NCBI GenBank assembly: GCA_900315095.1
Contig: OMXS01000019.1
Span: 1 to 64,000 of the forward strand
DNA from: an uncultured Prevotellaceae bacterium
Lineage (GTDB): Bacteria; Bacteroidota; Bacteroidia; Bacteroidales; Bacteroidaceae
DNA length: 64,000 bases
Reading direction: 5' to 3'
The notes below the pieces were generated by a model, which had not been told where the DNA came from, did not search any database, and worked only from the letters and a program-made list of their open reading frames with translations. Within the stretch, counting starts at the first letter, position 1. Every line of letters starts with the position of its first letter. Position numbers and translations under genes: made by a program. Below are positions 42,970 through 51,640 of this stretch, piece after piece.

Positions 42970-44976
42970 ATGAAAAGCTTAATAAATAAAATCAAAACTG
43001 TTGGTTTAGCATCACTGGGACTGGCGATGCTCTGGTCTTGCTCTGAAGTGCTTGACGAGACTCCGCGTAGCATCTATGACCCAGGTTTCTTCCAGACAGA
43101 CAAGGGTATTGAAGGCGGTCTTACATCGCTCTATTCTCACCTGCGCAACGTTTACGGCAACGGTTACTATATGAATATTCAAGAGACAGGTACCGATGAA
43201 TATACTTACGGACAGAGTGCTGACGGCAACTTCAAGGATGCCGACCTCTCTGGCGCTGGCTCCCTTACTTCTTCAAGCAGCCGTTCAGATGTGCTGTGGA
43301 ACAATGTTTTCACTTATATAAACACCGCCAGCGGTATCATCGAGAACGCTGTTGCTGCAGGCATCGACGAGTCAAAGATCTCAGAGGCACGTTTCTTCCG
43401 TGCATTCGATTACTTCAACCTCGTTCGCACCTTCGGTGGTGTGCCACTCGACTTCGGTTCTGGCGAGCTGGCGTTCAATGCCACTCCTTCGCGTACATCT
43501 GTTCGTAACACCGTACCAGAGGTTTACACCAAGGCCATCTTCCCTGACCTGATTATAGCTGTGGCTAATCTTCCCGAGACTCCACGTACAACAGGCGCTG
43601 TGACGAAGACCGTTGCACGCAAGTATCTTGCTGAGGCTTACCTGACATACGCATGGTGGCTTGAGAACCCGAAGAACATTCCTACTTACCCAGAGTGCTC
43701 GCGCGTTGACCCAGACGGTCATGATGCAGCATGGTATTTCCAGCAGGCATACGACATTGCAGTAGAGGCTATCCAGAACCCTGGACCATACGGACTCTGC
43801 GAGACATTCTACGACCTCACCACTTACGCCAACGAGCGTAACAAGGAGATGCTGCTTTGGGCTGACCATACTGGCGACAGTGAGCAGTATAACGGTTCGG
43901 CAGAGAGCGGCGGTTCTTACGGATGGGCTAACGGAAACTCTCCTGACAACTTTGCAGGATGGATGTCAGCATGGAACTATCCTAACATGCAGATGAGCGA
44001 TGCAGAAGGCAACTCTATTGCTCCTGTTCAGCGTGAGGCTATCCAACCGTTAGGCCGTCCTTGGACACGTATGGCTCCAACCATCGACGCAATCGAGAAC
44101 TTCACAGACAAGGACAAGGATTCTCGCTATGACGCTTCATTCACAACAGTATTCCACGGTAACTGGCACTATGGTGCTAATGCTGACGTAGAATATGTTG
44201 TGGGTAACGACGGTAACCCCATTCAGAAGGGTGGCATAATACTTCGCTTCCTCGACGAGGAACCTTCAACAGCCATCAGTTATCCTTCATCTAACAAAAA
44301 CGACAAGTCGAAGGTGGGTGCTGGAACATTGGCAGGTTACAGCGAGTATGTTATCGGTCCGGAGGGCATCAGCCGTCTGCGCTACCCGATTCTTTATAAG
44401 ATAGGTATGGGCCCGATGAACACCGTTGATGCAAATGGCAACAGACAACTCGGTTCTCCTAACGGAATGAACTCTCGTCCTTACTACATCGCTAAGTTCT
44501 CTGAACTCTACCTCATCGCTGCCGAAGCTGCCGTAAAGGGCGCTTCTACCAAGAGCGGCTACAGTGCCCGTGAACTCGTGAACGTGCTTCGTGCTCGTGC
44601 AGGTAAGTGGACACACAAGGTGAATGGCGACAATGAGTATTGCGAGGAACTTGCAGTGCCAGAAGATCACAGTGCAGAACTTGTGGCTGCAACACCTGCG
44701 ACCATCACTATCGATTATATTCTTGATGAGCGCATGCGTGAGTATTTCGGCGAAGGTCTCCGTTGGTTCGACCTCACTCGTACTCAGACATGGGCAGAGA
44801 AGGCAGGCACCTACCGTATCGGCGGCTCAAGCCAGACCTCTCACACTCCAGAGACTGTTACTCGTAACATCCCTGCAGAATACTATCTGCGTCCTATTCC
44901 ACAGGCAACTATCGATGCTTTCGAGATGTCTGATGAAGAGCGCGTGGCTTATCAGAACCCTGCATATAGAAATTAA
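42970..44976 (+). CDS. SusD-like glycan-binding lipoprotein
   Basis: A 668-residue RagB/SusD-family protein. The signal ends SLGLAMLWSC, giving a lipidated cysteine at about residue 25. Family marks include TDKGIEGGLTSLYSHLRNVY, SEARFFRAFDYFNLVRTFGG and, near the end, YILDERMREYFGEGLRWFDL followed by YYLRPIPQATIDA. It caps the SusC barrel and binds the glycan outside the cell. At 668 residues it is longer than a minimal SusD (about 550). It lies 14 bp after susC. Confidence 0.95.
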   Translation: MKSLINKIKTVGLASLGLAMLWSCSEVLDETPRSIYDPGFFQTDKGIEGGLTSLYSHLRNVYGNGYYMNIQETGTDEYTYGQSADGNFKDADLSGAGSLTSSSSRSDVLWNNVFTYINTASGIIENAVAAGIDESKISEARFFRAFDYFNLVRTFGGVPLDFGSGELAFNATPSRTSVRNTVPEVYTKAIFPDLIIAVANLPETPRTTGAVTKTVARKYLAEAYLTYAWWLENPKNIPTYPECSRVDPDGHDAAWYFQQAYDIAVEAIQNPGPYGLCETFYDLTTYANERNKEMLLWADHTGDSEQYNGSAESGGSYGWANGNSPDNFAGWMSAWNYPNMQMSDAEGNSIAPVQREAIQPLGRPWTRMAPTIDAIENFTDKDKDSRYDASFTTVFHGNWHYGANADVEYVVGNDGNPIQKGGIILRFLDEEPSTAISYPSSNKNDKSKVGAGTLAGYSEYVIGPEGISRLRYPILYKIGMGPMNTVDANGNRQLGSPNGMNSRPYYIAKFSELYLIAAEAAVKGASTKSGYSARELVNVLRARAGKWTHKVNGDNEYCEELAVPEDHSAELVAATPATITIDYILDERMREYFGEGLRWFDLTRTQTWAEKAGTYRIGGSSQTSHTPETVTRNIPAEYYLRPIPQATIDAFEMSDEERVAYQNPAYRN

Positions 44977-44992
44977 TAATCTGTAATGGAGT

Positions 44993-45039
44993 GCGGGAGT
45001 TTAGGAGTGCAGACATTACGCTCGCTCTTAAACTCCCGC
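44993..45039 (+). terminator. Hairpin after the SusD gene
   Basis: GCGGGAGTTTA (44993-45003) pairs perfectly with TAAACTCCCGC (45029-45039), starting 17 bp after the stop. There is no T-run; it may stabilise the susCD transcript end. Confidence 0.5.
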
Positions 45040-45094
45040 TTCTATACAAAATACTTCCACTCTTTACACTTCGATACTCCAATATTCCGATATA

Positions 45095-46171
45095 ATGAAA
45101 GCATTTTTGTCTTTTGTCCTGCTGCTTATATGTCCTTTGTCAGGCTTTTGTGCCAACGATGACATTTGCTTGTGGCTTCGTTTCGATCATGCTGGTGTCA
45201 TTGCTCCAGCATCTGTTGAGACAAGAGATATTGAAATGCTTGACAATATATCGCTCTCAACGGTGACTATTGCCGCCAATGAATTGCGTGAGAACTGGAC
45301 AGGAGTGCCTGTGACACTTCAAATCGTAGAAGATACTACGCATAAGAACGAATATTTCAAAATAGAGAAACGTGAGAACGACCTTATGGAAGGTCCGCAA
45401 GACAGTCCCAATAGAATATATATTACGGCGGGCTCAGCAAGTGGACTCCTATACGGGGCATATTTCATTCTTCGTTCGCAAGCGATGGGCGACGGCTGTC
45501 TTTGCAAGACTCTTGGCAATGAGGATGTCATCGAACAAGAACCGGCATACTCAAAGCGCCTTGTGCAAATAGACGTCCATGAGTTCCCCAAACAGCTGTC
45601 TTTGAAAAGCTTCGCTCGTGCATGTGCCTCCATCGGCATCAACGGCATCGTTCTTACTGGTAAATCACGCAAAAATATAAAAGAAATAAAGGACATCTTT
45701 GCTCCATATCATATAGAATTGCTTAACAACATCGACACTCAAGACATCACAACCATTGACATCAGACAAAACAACTCGCTCCATCTCCAATATTTAGCAC
45801 CTCTTTGGCAAATACCAACACCCGACACTAATCATCCGACATCCGCAATCCTCGGTGTCATACAACAGCCGTCATCCATCACCCAACACCCATTCTCCTC
45901 CCTAAATCTCTATGCTTTCGGGAGAATGGCTTGGATGCCGCAGATAATTAAAGAACGTGTGGCATTTGAGTGGCTCGCACAGACGTTCACCGAGAACCCT
46001 TTGTTCGTTATTCCCATGCGCGACGTGCTGATGAAAAGTGCCAATCCAACGCCTGCTGACATAGAGAACTTTGTTTCCGTCTGGCATCAGATGAGCAGGA
46101 CCATCGATTCTCAACAGCATTCTATTGTTGAGGAAATGCTCAACAGACAGCTCGAAGACTCCCTCGAATAA
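45095..46171 (+). CDS. GH67 alpha-glucuronidase-like protein lacking the catalytic barrel
   Basis: A 358-residue secreted protein (signal peptide ends GFCAN). The start DDICLWLRFDHAG and the region IYITAGSASGLLYGAYFILR match the N-terminal domain of GH67 alpha-glucuronidases. KSFARACASIGINGIVLTGK matches the first strand of their barrel. The end, LNLYAFGRMAWMPQIIKERV plus AFEWLAQTFTENP, matches their C-terminal domain. Normal GH67 enzymes have about 650-730 residues; here about 300 residues with the catalytic acids are absent and are replaced by a short P/T/S-rich stretch encoded by heptamer repeats (45819-45893). The frame is open, so a non-catalytic product may be made. Confidence 0.7.
   Translation: MKAFLSFVLLLICPLSGFCANDDICLWLRFDHAGVIAPASVETRDIEMLDNISLSTVTIAANELRENWTGVPVTLQIVEDTTHKNEYFKIEKRENDLMEGPQDSPNRIYITAGSASGLLYGAYFILRSQAMGDGCLCKTLGNEDVIEQEPAYSKRLVQIDVHEFPKQLSLKSFARACASIGINGIVLTGKSRKNIKEIKDIFAPYHIELLNNIDTQDITTIDIRQNNSLHLQYLAPLWQIPTPDTNHPTSAILGVIQQPSSITQHPFSSLNLYAFGRMAWMPQIIKERVAFEWLAQTFTENPLFVIPMRDVLMKSANPTPADIENFVSVWHQMSRTIDSQQHSIVEEMLNRQLEDSLE
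45819..45893. repeat. Degenerate heptamers at the site of the missing GH67 barrel
   Basis: Units CACCCGA, CACTAAT, CATCCGA and CATCCGC run from 45819 to 45846, and CATCCAT, CACCCAA and CACCCAT from 45873 to 45893. The pattern is CAyCCrN on the coding strand, the same orientation as CAACCAT in the anti-sigma gene. Confidence 0.65.
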
Positions 46172-46500
46172 CTTCTTCTTGTTAAGATAACGCCCGTTCC
46201 TATCGCTGCGTTTTACGTTTTGTGCTTAATGGCATCGCGAAAGGGCATCAATCGCACTCCCAAACATGGTGTTTTGCAATGCGAAAGATGGTCTTTCGCA
46301 TTGTGAAAAGCCATCTTTCGTTTCCTTGTTGCATATCAATAGGTTTCTTGAGGTTATTTCTTGCGATGTCTCAATGAATCATCGAGAAATCTGCGGGAAG
46401 GAAACACCCTGAACAAACGTCTCATAGACCTTCTGTTGTCTCATTATCGTGAGGATTTTTCGCACTTCTGACTTTTTTATTTACCGAAATATATTATATG
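46172..46500. other. Intergenic region with repeats, no gene seen
   Basis: Contains a partial interspersed module (TTGTGC at 46220, GGCATCAAT at 46244), a 12-bp hairpin CAATGCGAAAGA/TCTTTCGCATTG (46277-46303, loop TGG) and TGTCTCA boxes at 46367 and 46437 with a variant CGTCTCA at 46419. Confidence 0.6.
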
Positions 46501-46505
46501 TTTTT

Positions 46506-46550
46506 TGAGACATTTCAAAATGCTGAAACGTCGCTTTTTCTCTAATTTTG
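46506..46550 (+). promoter_or_regulatory. TGAGACA box plus -7 element TAATTTTG
   Basis: TGAGACA at 46506-46512 is followed after exactly 30 bp by TAATTTTG at 46543-46550. Box, spacing and -7 sequence are the same as before susC. Confidence 0.65.
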
Positions 46551-46600
46551 TGGCAACAATCATTGAAAAATCTATGTTTAATATCTAAAACTAAACCATT

Positions 46601-48622
46601 ATGAAAAAATTCTATTCCTTATTATTTATGCTAATGGCATTTGCTGTTGGCGTTAGTGCACAGGATGCAGAAGAGTTGTCACTTTCTCCTGGCTGGAACT
46701 GTAGCAAGGACGTGACTTACGAAGGTCCAAGCTATCCTGCTTCAATCACCATGAAGGCAGGAAATAATTATGTTTACGCCAACCAAACTATCAATGCCGA
46801 CGATTTCGTTAGTTATAAAATCGTCTTCGGCGAGGCTGTGGCCGAGGGTCAGCTGTTGCTTACCATCGAGGGCGGTCACATGGAAAAAATCAGTCAGCCA
46901 GTAGCAGACGGTACGACAGAACTTACTGGCACCTTCGAAGATATTGAATTCGGCGAGGACGAGGAAGGCAACATTGACCGTAGCATCTCACGTCTTGCGC
47001 TGCAGAATGCAAGCGGAGCAGAGTTGACTTTCACTATCACAAGTTTCACTCTTGTTACCGAGGATGGCGAGGAGATACAACCGGCGCTCGCTTCTAACAC
47101 ATCTTTCAGCTGGTCAACATGGAAGAACGAGCCACAGTGCACAATCGTTCCTACCGAGGCAACTGCAGTTGAGATGTGGAAGTTTGGCCAGTGGGGCACT
47201 CTTGCACACAACTTCGGTCAGAACATCATCCCCGGAAAAGATGAGATTCATCGTTTCACAGCAGTAAGCAGCCAGCCTTTCCCTGCAGATTTCCAGTGGA
47301 AGGTGATTCGCGGTTCTGTTGATGACGATGCTTCTTATCCAGGAATGATTACCGAGGGCGAGACATCTGTGACACTCGAACTTACAGAGGACAATATCAA
47401 GAAGAGCGAGGAAGACGCTATCAACTACTTCACTGGCATCGCCATTCAATGTCGTAACTCCGGCGTTTTGCCATTAGACGTGAAGATTTTCTATGAGGTT
47501 GCGTATGGCAATGGTGTCATCTCACGCGAGCAACTGCCAATAAAGGTTGGTTCTTACGGCAGTCACGCGGAGATTATCGACCCGAACCCTTCAATGGAGC
47601 AGGGCGAGAATGGTCTGCCTATCCGTGTAAATATCCCTGGAAACTGGGGTGATGTGAAACTCTGGAAAGAAACATTCAGCGCTGCCGACTTTGTTGGTTA
47701 TAAGATAGAACTTGCCGAGAAGCCTGAGGATGAGGCTATCCAGATATACTATCGCACAGCTACTCACGGCGACCAGGGCGGTGTCTATGTGCCTTGGGAG
47801 ACTAACGAAGAACAGAAGTGCGAGGTTTCTGAGGACGGAACTATCATGACTGGAGAGTTCGATCTTGACAAACTTGAGGATGATATCGATGTACTGCGCT
47901 TCGCAATGCAGAACCGTACAGGCAACACCGTGAGCGTAATTATAAAGAATGTATGGTTGCTCACTGAGGAAGGCGAATATGTTGAGACTGCTGGTCTTAC
48001 TGCCGACGGTTGGAACGCAGCATCATTCCTGCCTGTAGGAGGCAGCTACGATGAGAACGGTAACATCTGGGACGCATACGTTCAGTTCTATGCCGCTAAT
48101 GATTATCTCGGCACTTACAGCGGTACTGTAGAGGAAGGCACTCACCACAGAATAACATTCTACACAGAGGAACCGCTTCCTGCTTCTATCATTCCTATCT
48201 GCCAGAACATCGGTTTCGACTCAAACTACAACTGGACATTTGAAGATGTGTACCTCGAGTCTGAGGGTGCAGAAACCACAGAGTTCACAGTGAACGTTGC
48301 AAAGAGTTACAATAGTCTTTATCTTCGCTATGTTGGCGAGCCACAAGGCAGCAAGAACAATATCCAGCGCAAGGAGGGAGAGGAAGAAAACGGTGCTCTA
48401 AAGGTACGTTTCACCAAGATTATCCGCGACGTTGTTGAGGGCGAGATGGAAGTTCCGTCAGCAATCGAGGGTGTTCAGAACAATGCTAACGTAAATGTTG
48501 CAAAGCGTCAGTTCTTCAATGCTTCAGGTGTTGAATTGTCACAGCCTGTTCGCGGCATCAATATCGTTCGTGAGACACTGAGCGACGGCACCGTTCGTTC
48601 GCATAAGGTGGTAATAAAATAA
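46601..48622 (+). CDS. Secreted repeat protein, probable surface glycan-binding role
   Basis: A 673-residue protein (signal peptide ends GVSAQ). The first segment (about 25-155) and a segment at about 320-470 share a pattern: a strand, then ADDFVSYKIVFGEA / AADFVGYKIELAEK, then a strand-rich part ending in ITSFTLVTEDGEEI / IKNVWLLTEEGEYV. This suggests at least two copies of one beta-sandwich; the gene downstream has another. The end, RQFFNASGVELSQPVRGINI followed by VRETLSDGTVRSHKVVIK, resembles type IX sorting tails of Prevotella. No catalytic motif was seen; carbohydrate binding is an inference from the locus. Confidence 0.75.
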   Translation: MKKFYSLLFMLMAFAVGVSAQDAEELSLSPGWNCSKDVTYEGPSYPASITMKAGNNYVYANQTINADDFVSYKIVFGEAVAEGQLLLTIEGGHMEKISQPVADGTTELTGTFEDIEFGEDEEGNIDRSISRLALQNASGAELTFTITSFTLVTEDGEEIQPALASNTSFSWSTWKNEPQCTIVPTEATAVEMWKFGQWGTLAHNFGQNIIPGKDEIHRFTAVSSQPFPADFQWKVIRGSVDDDASYPGMITEGETSVTLELTEDNIKKSEEDAINYFTGIAIQCRNSGVLPLDVKIFYEVAYGNGVISREQLPIKVGSYGSHAEIIDPNPSMEQGENGLPIRVNIPGNWGDVKLWKETFSAADFVGYKIELAEKPEDEAIQIYYRTATHGDQGGVYVPWETNEEQKCEVSEDGTIMTGEFDLDKLEDDIDVLRFAMQNRTGNTVSVIIKNVWLLTEEGEYVETAGLTADGWNAASFLPVGGSYDENGNIWDAYVQFYAANDYLGTYSGTVEEGTHHRITFYTEEPLPASIIPICQNIGFDSNYNWTFEDVYLESEGAETTEFTVNVAKSYNSLYLRYVGEPQGSKNNIQRKEGEEENGALKVRFTKIIRDVVEGEMEVPSAIEGVQNNANVNVAKRQFFNASGVELSQPVRGINIVRETLSDGTVRSHKVVIK

Positions 48623-48642
48623 GAATGTAATATATATTAATA

Positions 48643-49668
48643 ATGAAAAGAATAATCTTGTTTTTCGTGGCAATGTGTTTGCTCTGTGCGGGTTCCTTCG
48701 CACAGGGCAACTCAACAAAGTTGCCTATCTACGCTGACCTTGGCGGCGGCGTGCTTAAGAGTGACGGAACATATGCGACATCGTTTCCCGCTACTGTGAC
48801 ACTTGCAGGCCAGTGGGCAGACATCCGCTTGTGGCGTGCTCCGTTCAGTGTAACCGAGTATCCCGCGTTCCGTGTGCGTTTGCAGCGTGGTTTCGAGGAT
48901 GAAGGCATTCTTCAACTTTTTGCCCGCAACGACTACGAGGCAGGCCAGTATGGCGGTCCATACATTCCCTTCGGTTCTAATGTTGTGAAGATTGAGGGCG
49001 ACTTCGTTGACTTCGATGAGGACGGAACCTATGATGACGACCCCGTGATTACTGAGTTTGCCATTCAGTACACTCATTCTGATGGCAACATAACGTTCAC
49101 TGTTCGTGATGCAGTTATCTATGATGAGGATGGCAACGAGATTCCTTCGCGCAACATAAAGAACGACAGCTGGAAACCATCGGACACTTGGGTAGAGCCA
49201 GATCCTGTGTATGATGCCAGCGTGAAGTTTGAACATAAGGGCGTAGTTGGTCCTTACAGTTACCCTGTGACACGCGGCAAGGGACACGTTTATAAGTTCA
49301 AGACCGCAGCTCCTATTCCTGAGGGATTCACACTGATATGCGTTCTAGACGATGGTGACTATACAACATTGGTTTATCCAGTGCCCGCAGGTGTGACAGA
49401 GTACACTTCGCCAGCAATCACCGAGGACTATATGCGACTCTATCTGGAGTTTGAGGGCGACTATCCAACGACTGTTCACTTCACAGAAATATCCTATCAA
49501 GAGACCACTGCTACAGGCATAGAAAGCATCTTGAAAGATGCTGGCGTGCAGAAGCGTGAGTATTTCTCTCCTTCAGGAATGCTTCTTGACAGTCCTGCAA
49601 AGGGAATCAACATCGTGCGCGACCAAATGGAAGATGGTACGGTGCGCACTCATAAAATCATGAATTAA
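48643..49668 (+). CDS. Secreted beta-sandwich protein, relative of the preceding gene
   Basis: A 341-residue protein with signal peptide MKRIILFFVAMCLLCAGSFA. The stretch GQWADIRLWRAPFSVTEYPA and the following strands parallel NWGDVKLWKETFSAADFVGY in the upstream protein, so both carry the same domain. The last 45 residues (REYFSPSGMLLDSPAKGINI, then VRDQMEDGTVRTHKIM) match the upstream protein's sorting-like tail. It begins 20 bp after the preceding stop and 22 bp before the CE15 gene, so the three are one operon. Function unknown; probably binds the target glycan at the surface (inference). Confidence 0.75.
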   Translation: MKRIILFFVAMCLLCAGSFAQGNSTKLPIYADLGGGVLKSDGTYATSFPATVTLAGQWADIRLWRAPFSVTEYPAFRVRLQRGFEDEGILQLFARNDYEAGQYGGPYIPFGSNVVKIEGDFVDFDEDGTYDDDPVITEFAIQYTHSDGNITFTVRDAVIYDEDGNEIPSRNIKNDSWKPSDTWVEPDPVYDASVKFEHKGVVGPYSYPVTRGKGHVYKFKTAAPIPEGFTLICVLDDGDYTTLVYPVPAGVTEYTSPAITEDYMRLYLEFEGDYPTTVHFTEISYQETTATGIESILKDAGVQKREYFSPSGMLLDSPAKGINIVRDQMEDGTVRTHKIMN

Positions 49669-49690
49669 CTAAAAATATATAATTTATAGC

Positions 49691-51640
49691 ATGAAAAAAT
49701 TACTTTTATCAACAATCGTGATGTCATTCTTCTGCGCTGGTGCTTTTGCGCAGGACATCCCATTGGTCTATGACGTGGAGAACACCGCGGCAGCAAACCC
49801 CGACCCAGTGTTCCCTACATTCTCTGAACTGCCCAAGTGCGAGCCTCTCACCGACCCGTTCGCATTCTCTGACGGCAGCGGTCGTGCCACTTCTTTTAGC
49901 CAGTGGTCGAAACGCCGCGGCGAAATCAAGCGTGAGATTGAACATTATGAAATCGGCGACAAGCCAGCAGTAAGTCTTGATGACATCGAGGCTTCTATGG
50001 ACGGAAACAAACTTACTGTTGTTGTAACCGTAAACGGCAAGTCTCTGACTCTGACTTCAACCATCAATTATCCTGCAGGTGGAACAGCGCCCTATCCATT
50101 GATGATAGGTGCCAGCAACAACTCGCTGCCAGGCTCGTTGCTCTCAAGCCGAAACATTGCGACAATGAACTTCACCGAGAGTCAGGTGAACGGCTATTCA
50201 CAAATGGGTGGCAGCGGTTCGCGTGGCACTTATCCATTTGACAACCTCTATCCTGACCTCATTGACAACGGTGCCTATAGTGAGTGGGCATGGGGTTTCA
50301 GCCGTCTGCTCGACGGACTCCAGAAACTTGGTCCAGAGGTTACTAAGATAGATATGAACCACATCGGAGTTACCGGATGTTCTTATGCCGGCAAGATGGC
50401 TCTCTTCTGTGGCGCCTTTGACGAGCGTGTGGCACTTACTATAGCACAGGAGCCAGGTGGCGGCGGTGCTGCTGCATGGCGTGTCACTCGCGTTCACAAT
50501 CGTGATTATAAGAAAGAAGACTCTTGGGAAGGTCTCGACAACACCGACTATCACTGGTTTATGGAAAGTCTGAGAAACACATTCGGTGAGGATAAGACCT
50601 TCTATCTTCCTTACGACCATCACGAACTGGCTGCTATGTGCTGCCCACGTGCACTCCTTATGCTTGGCAATCCTGACTATAAGTGGCTTGCAGACGGTTC
50701 TGGCTATGTTTCGATGGAAGGTGCTCGCAAGGTGTGGGAGCAGTATGGCATTCAGGATCGTTGCGGTTACTCTATCGTGGCAGGTCATGGTCACTGTTCG
50801 CTTCCTTCTTCTCAGTATCCTGAGGTCGAAGCATTCCTCGACAGATTCTTGCTTGGCTTGGATGTAAATACCGATGGTGTGACCTATGCTTCCAACTATC
50901 AGGCAGGTGGCGACCGTGCCACTCCACTTGAGGACCTCGACCAATGGATGGGATGGTGGGGCGTTACCGACACTCCTCCAGCACTTCCCGACAACCGTCC
51001 TGTTCCTGTTCGCTTCTGGAGTTATGCTGAAGATATGGCATCATCAGCCGTTACCGATTGGGTGATTGAAGAAGATGCAGCTTCTCCTTCAGGCAAATGT
51101 GCACGTGCAGCCGTGACAAACACCACAGCACCTACAGACAAATCGCAAGCACTTGCCTACACATTCAATGTGACACAGCAGCAGAACTACTACCTCTATG
51201 CTTATGTTAACTGCGCTGCTTCATCCAACGATGCTTTCTGGATTTGCGTTGACGACGGCGACCCACTTAAGTCAAATGGTAACAAGACTACAGGAGGATA
51301 TGCTTGGCAGGGACTTTATGCAAAACTCGCTGCAGCCGACAAGAGCAAGTACAAGCTTAACCTTGCACCTGGCGAGCATACCGTTTACATCTATGTTAAG
51401 GAACCTGATGCAAAGGTTGCGCTCATCTGCGTCAGCAACACCGATGCTCTCAGCGACTTCAAGACCGAGGTTGCAGACATCGACCTTAGCAATATCTCTA
51501 CAGGCATCAGAACAATAAACTTCGAACAACTGTATGATGACAATGCAACTTGGTATGACCTCAGCGGTCGCAAGTTGTTTGAAAAACCGGCAAACAAGGG
51601 CATTTATATAGTTAATGGTAAAAAAGTGGTTATTAAATGA
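49691..51640 (+). CDS. CE15 glucuronoyl esterase with C-terminal domain and sorting tail
   Basis: A 649-residue secreted protein. The alpha/beta hydrolase domain (about 65-390) has the nucleophile motif GCSYAGK (Ser231), followed by IAQEPGGGGAAAWR with a probable acid at Glu254, and GHGHCSLP with the catalytic histidine at about 368. Family 15 carbohydrate esterases cut the ester between lignin alcohols and 4-O-methyl-glucuronate of xylan. Most have Arg after the serine (GCSRxGK); here it is Tyr. A beta domain follows (about 440-600), then a sorting tail (TWYDLSGRKLFEKPANKG, IYIVNGKKVVIK). Its stop overlaps the next start by 4 bp. Confidence 0.87.
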   Translation: MKKLLLSTIVMSFFCAGAFAQDIPLVYDVENTAAANPDPVFPTFSELPKCEPLTDPFAFSDGSGRATSFSQWSKRRGEIKREIEHYEIGDKPAVSLDDIEASMDGNKLTVVVTVNGKSLTLTSTINYPAGGTAPYPLMIGASNNSLPGSLLSSRNIATMNFTESQVNGYSQMGGSGSRGTYPFDNLYPDLIDNGAYSEWAWGFSRLLDGLQKLGPEVTKIDMNHIGVTGCSYAGKMALFCGAFDERVALTIAQEPGGGGAAAWRVTRVHNRDYKKEDSWEGLDNTDYHWFMESLRNTFGEDKTFYLPYDHHELAAMCCPRALLMLGNPDYKWLADGSGYVSMEGARKVWEQYGIQDRCGYSIVAGHGHCSLPSSQYPEVEAFLDRFLLGLDVNTDGVTYASNYQAGGDRATPLEDLDQWMGWWGVTDTPPALPDNRPVPVRFWSYAEDMASSAVTDWVIEEDAASPSGKCARAAVTNTTAPTDKSQALAYTFNVTQQQNYYLYAYVNCAASSNDAFWICVDDGDPLKSNGNKTTGGYAWQGLYAKLAAADKSKYKLNLAPGEHTVYIYVKEPDAKVALICVSNTDALSDFKTEVADIDLSNISTGIRTINFEQLYDDNATWYDLSGRKLFEKPANKGIYIVNGKKVVIK

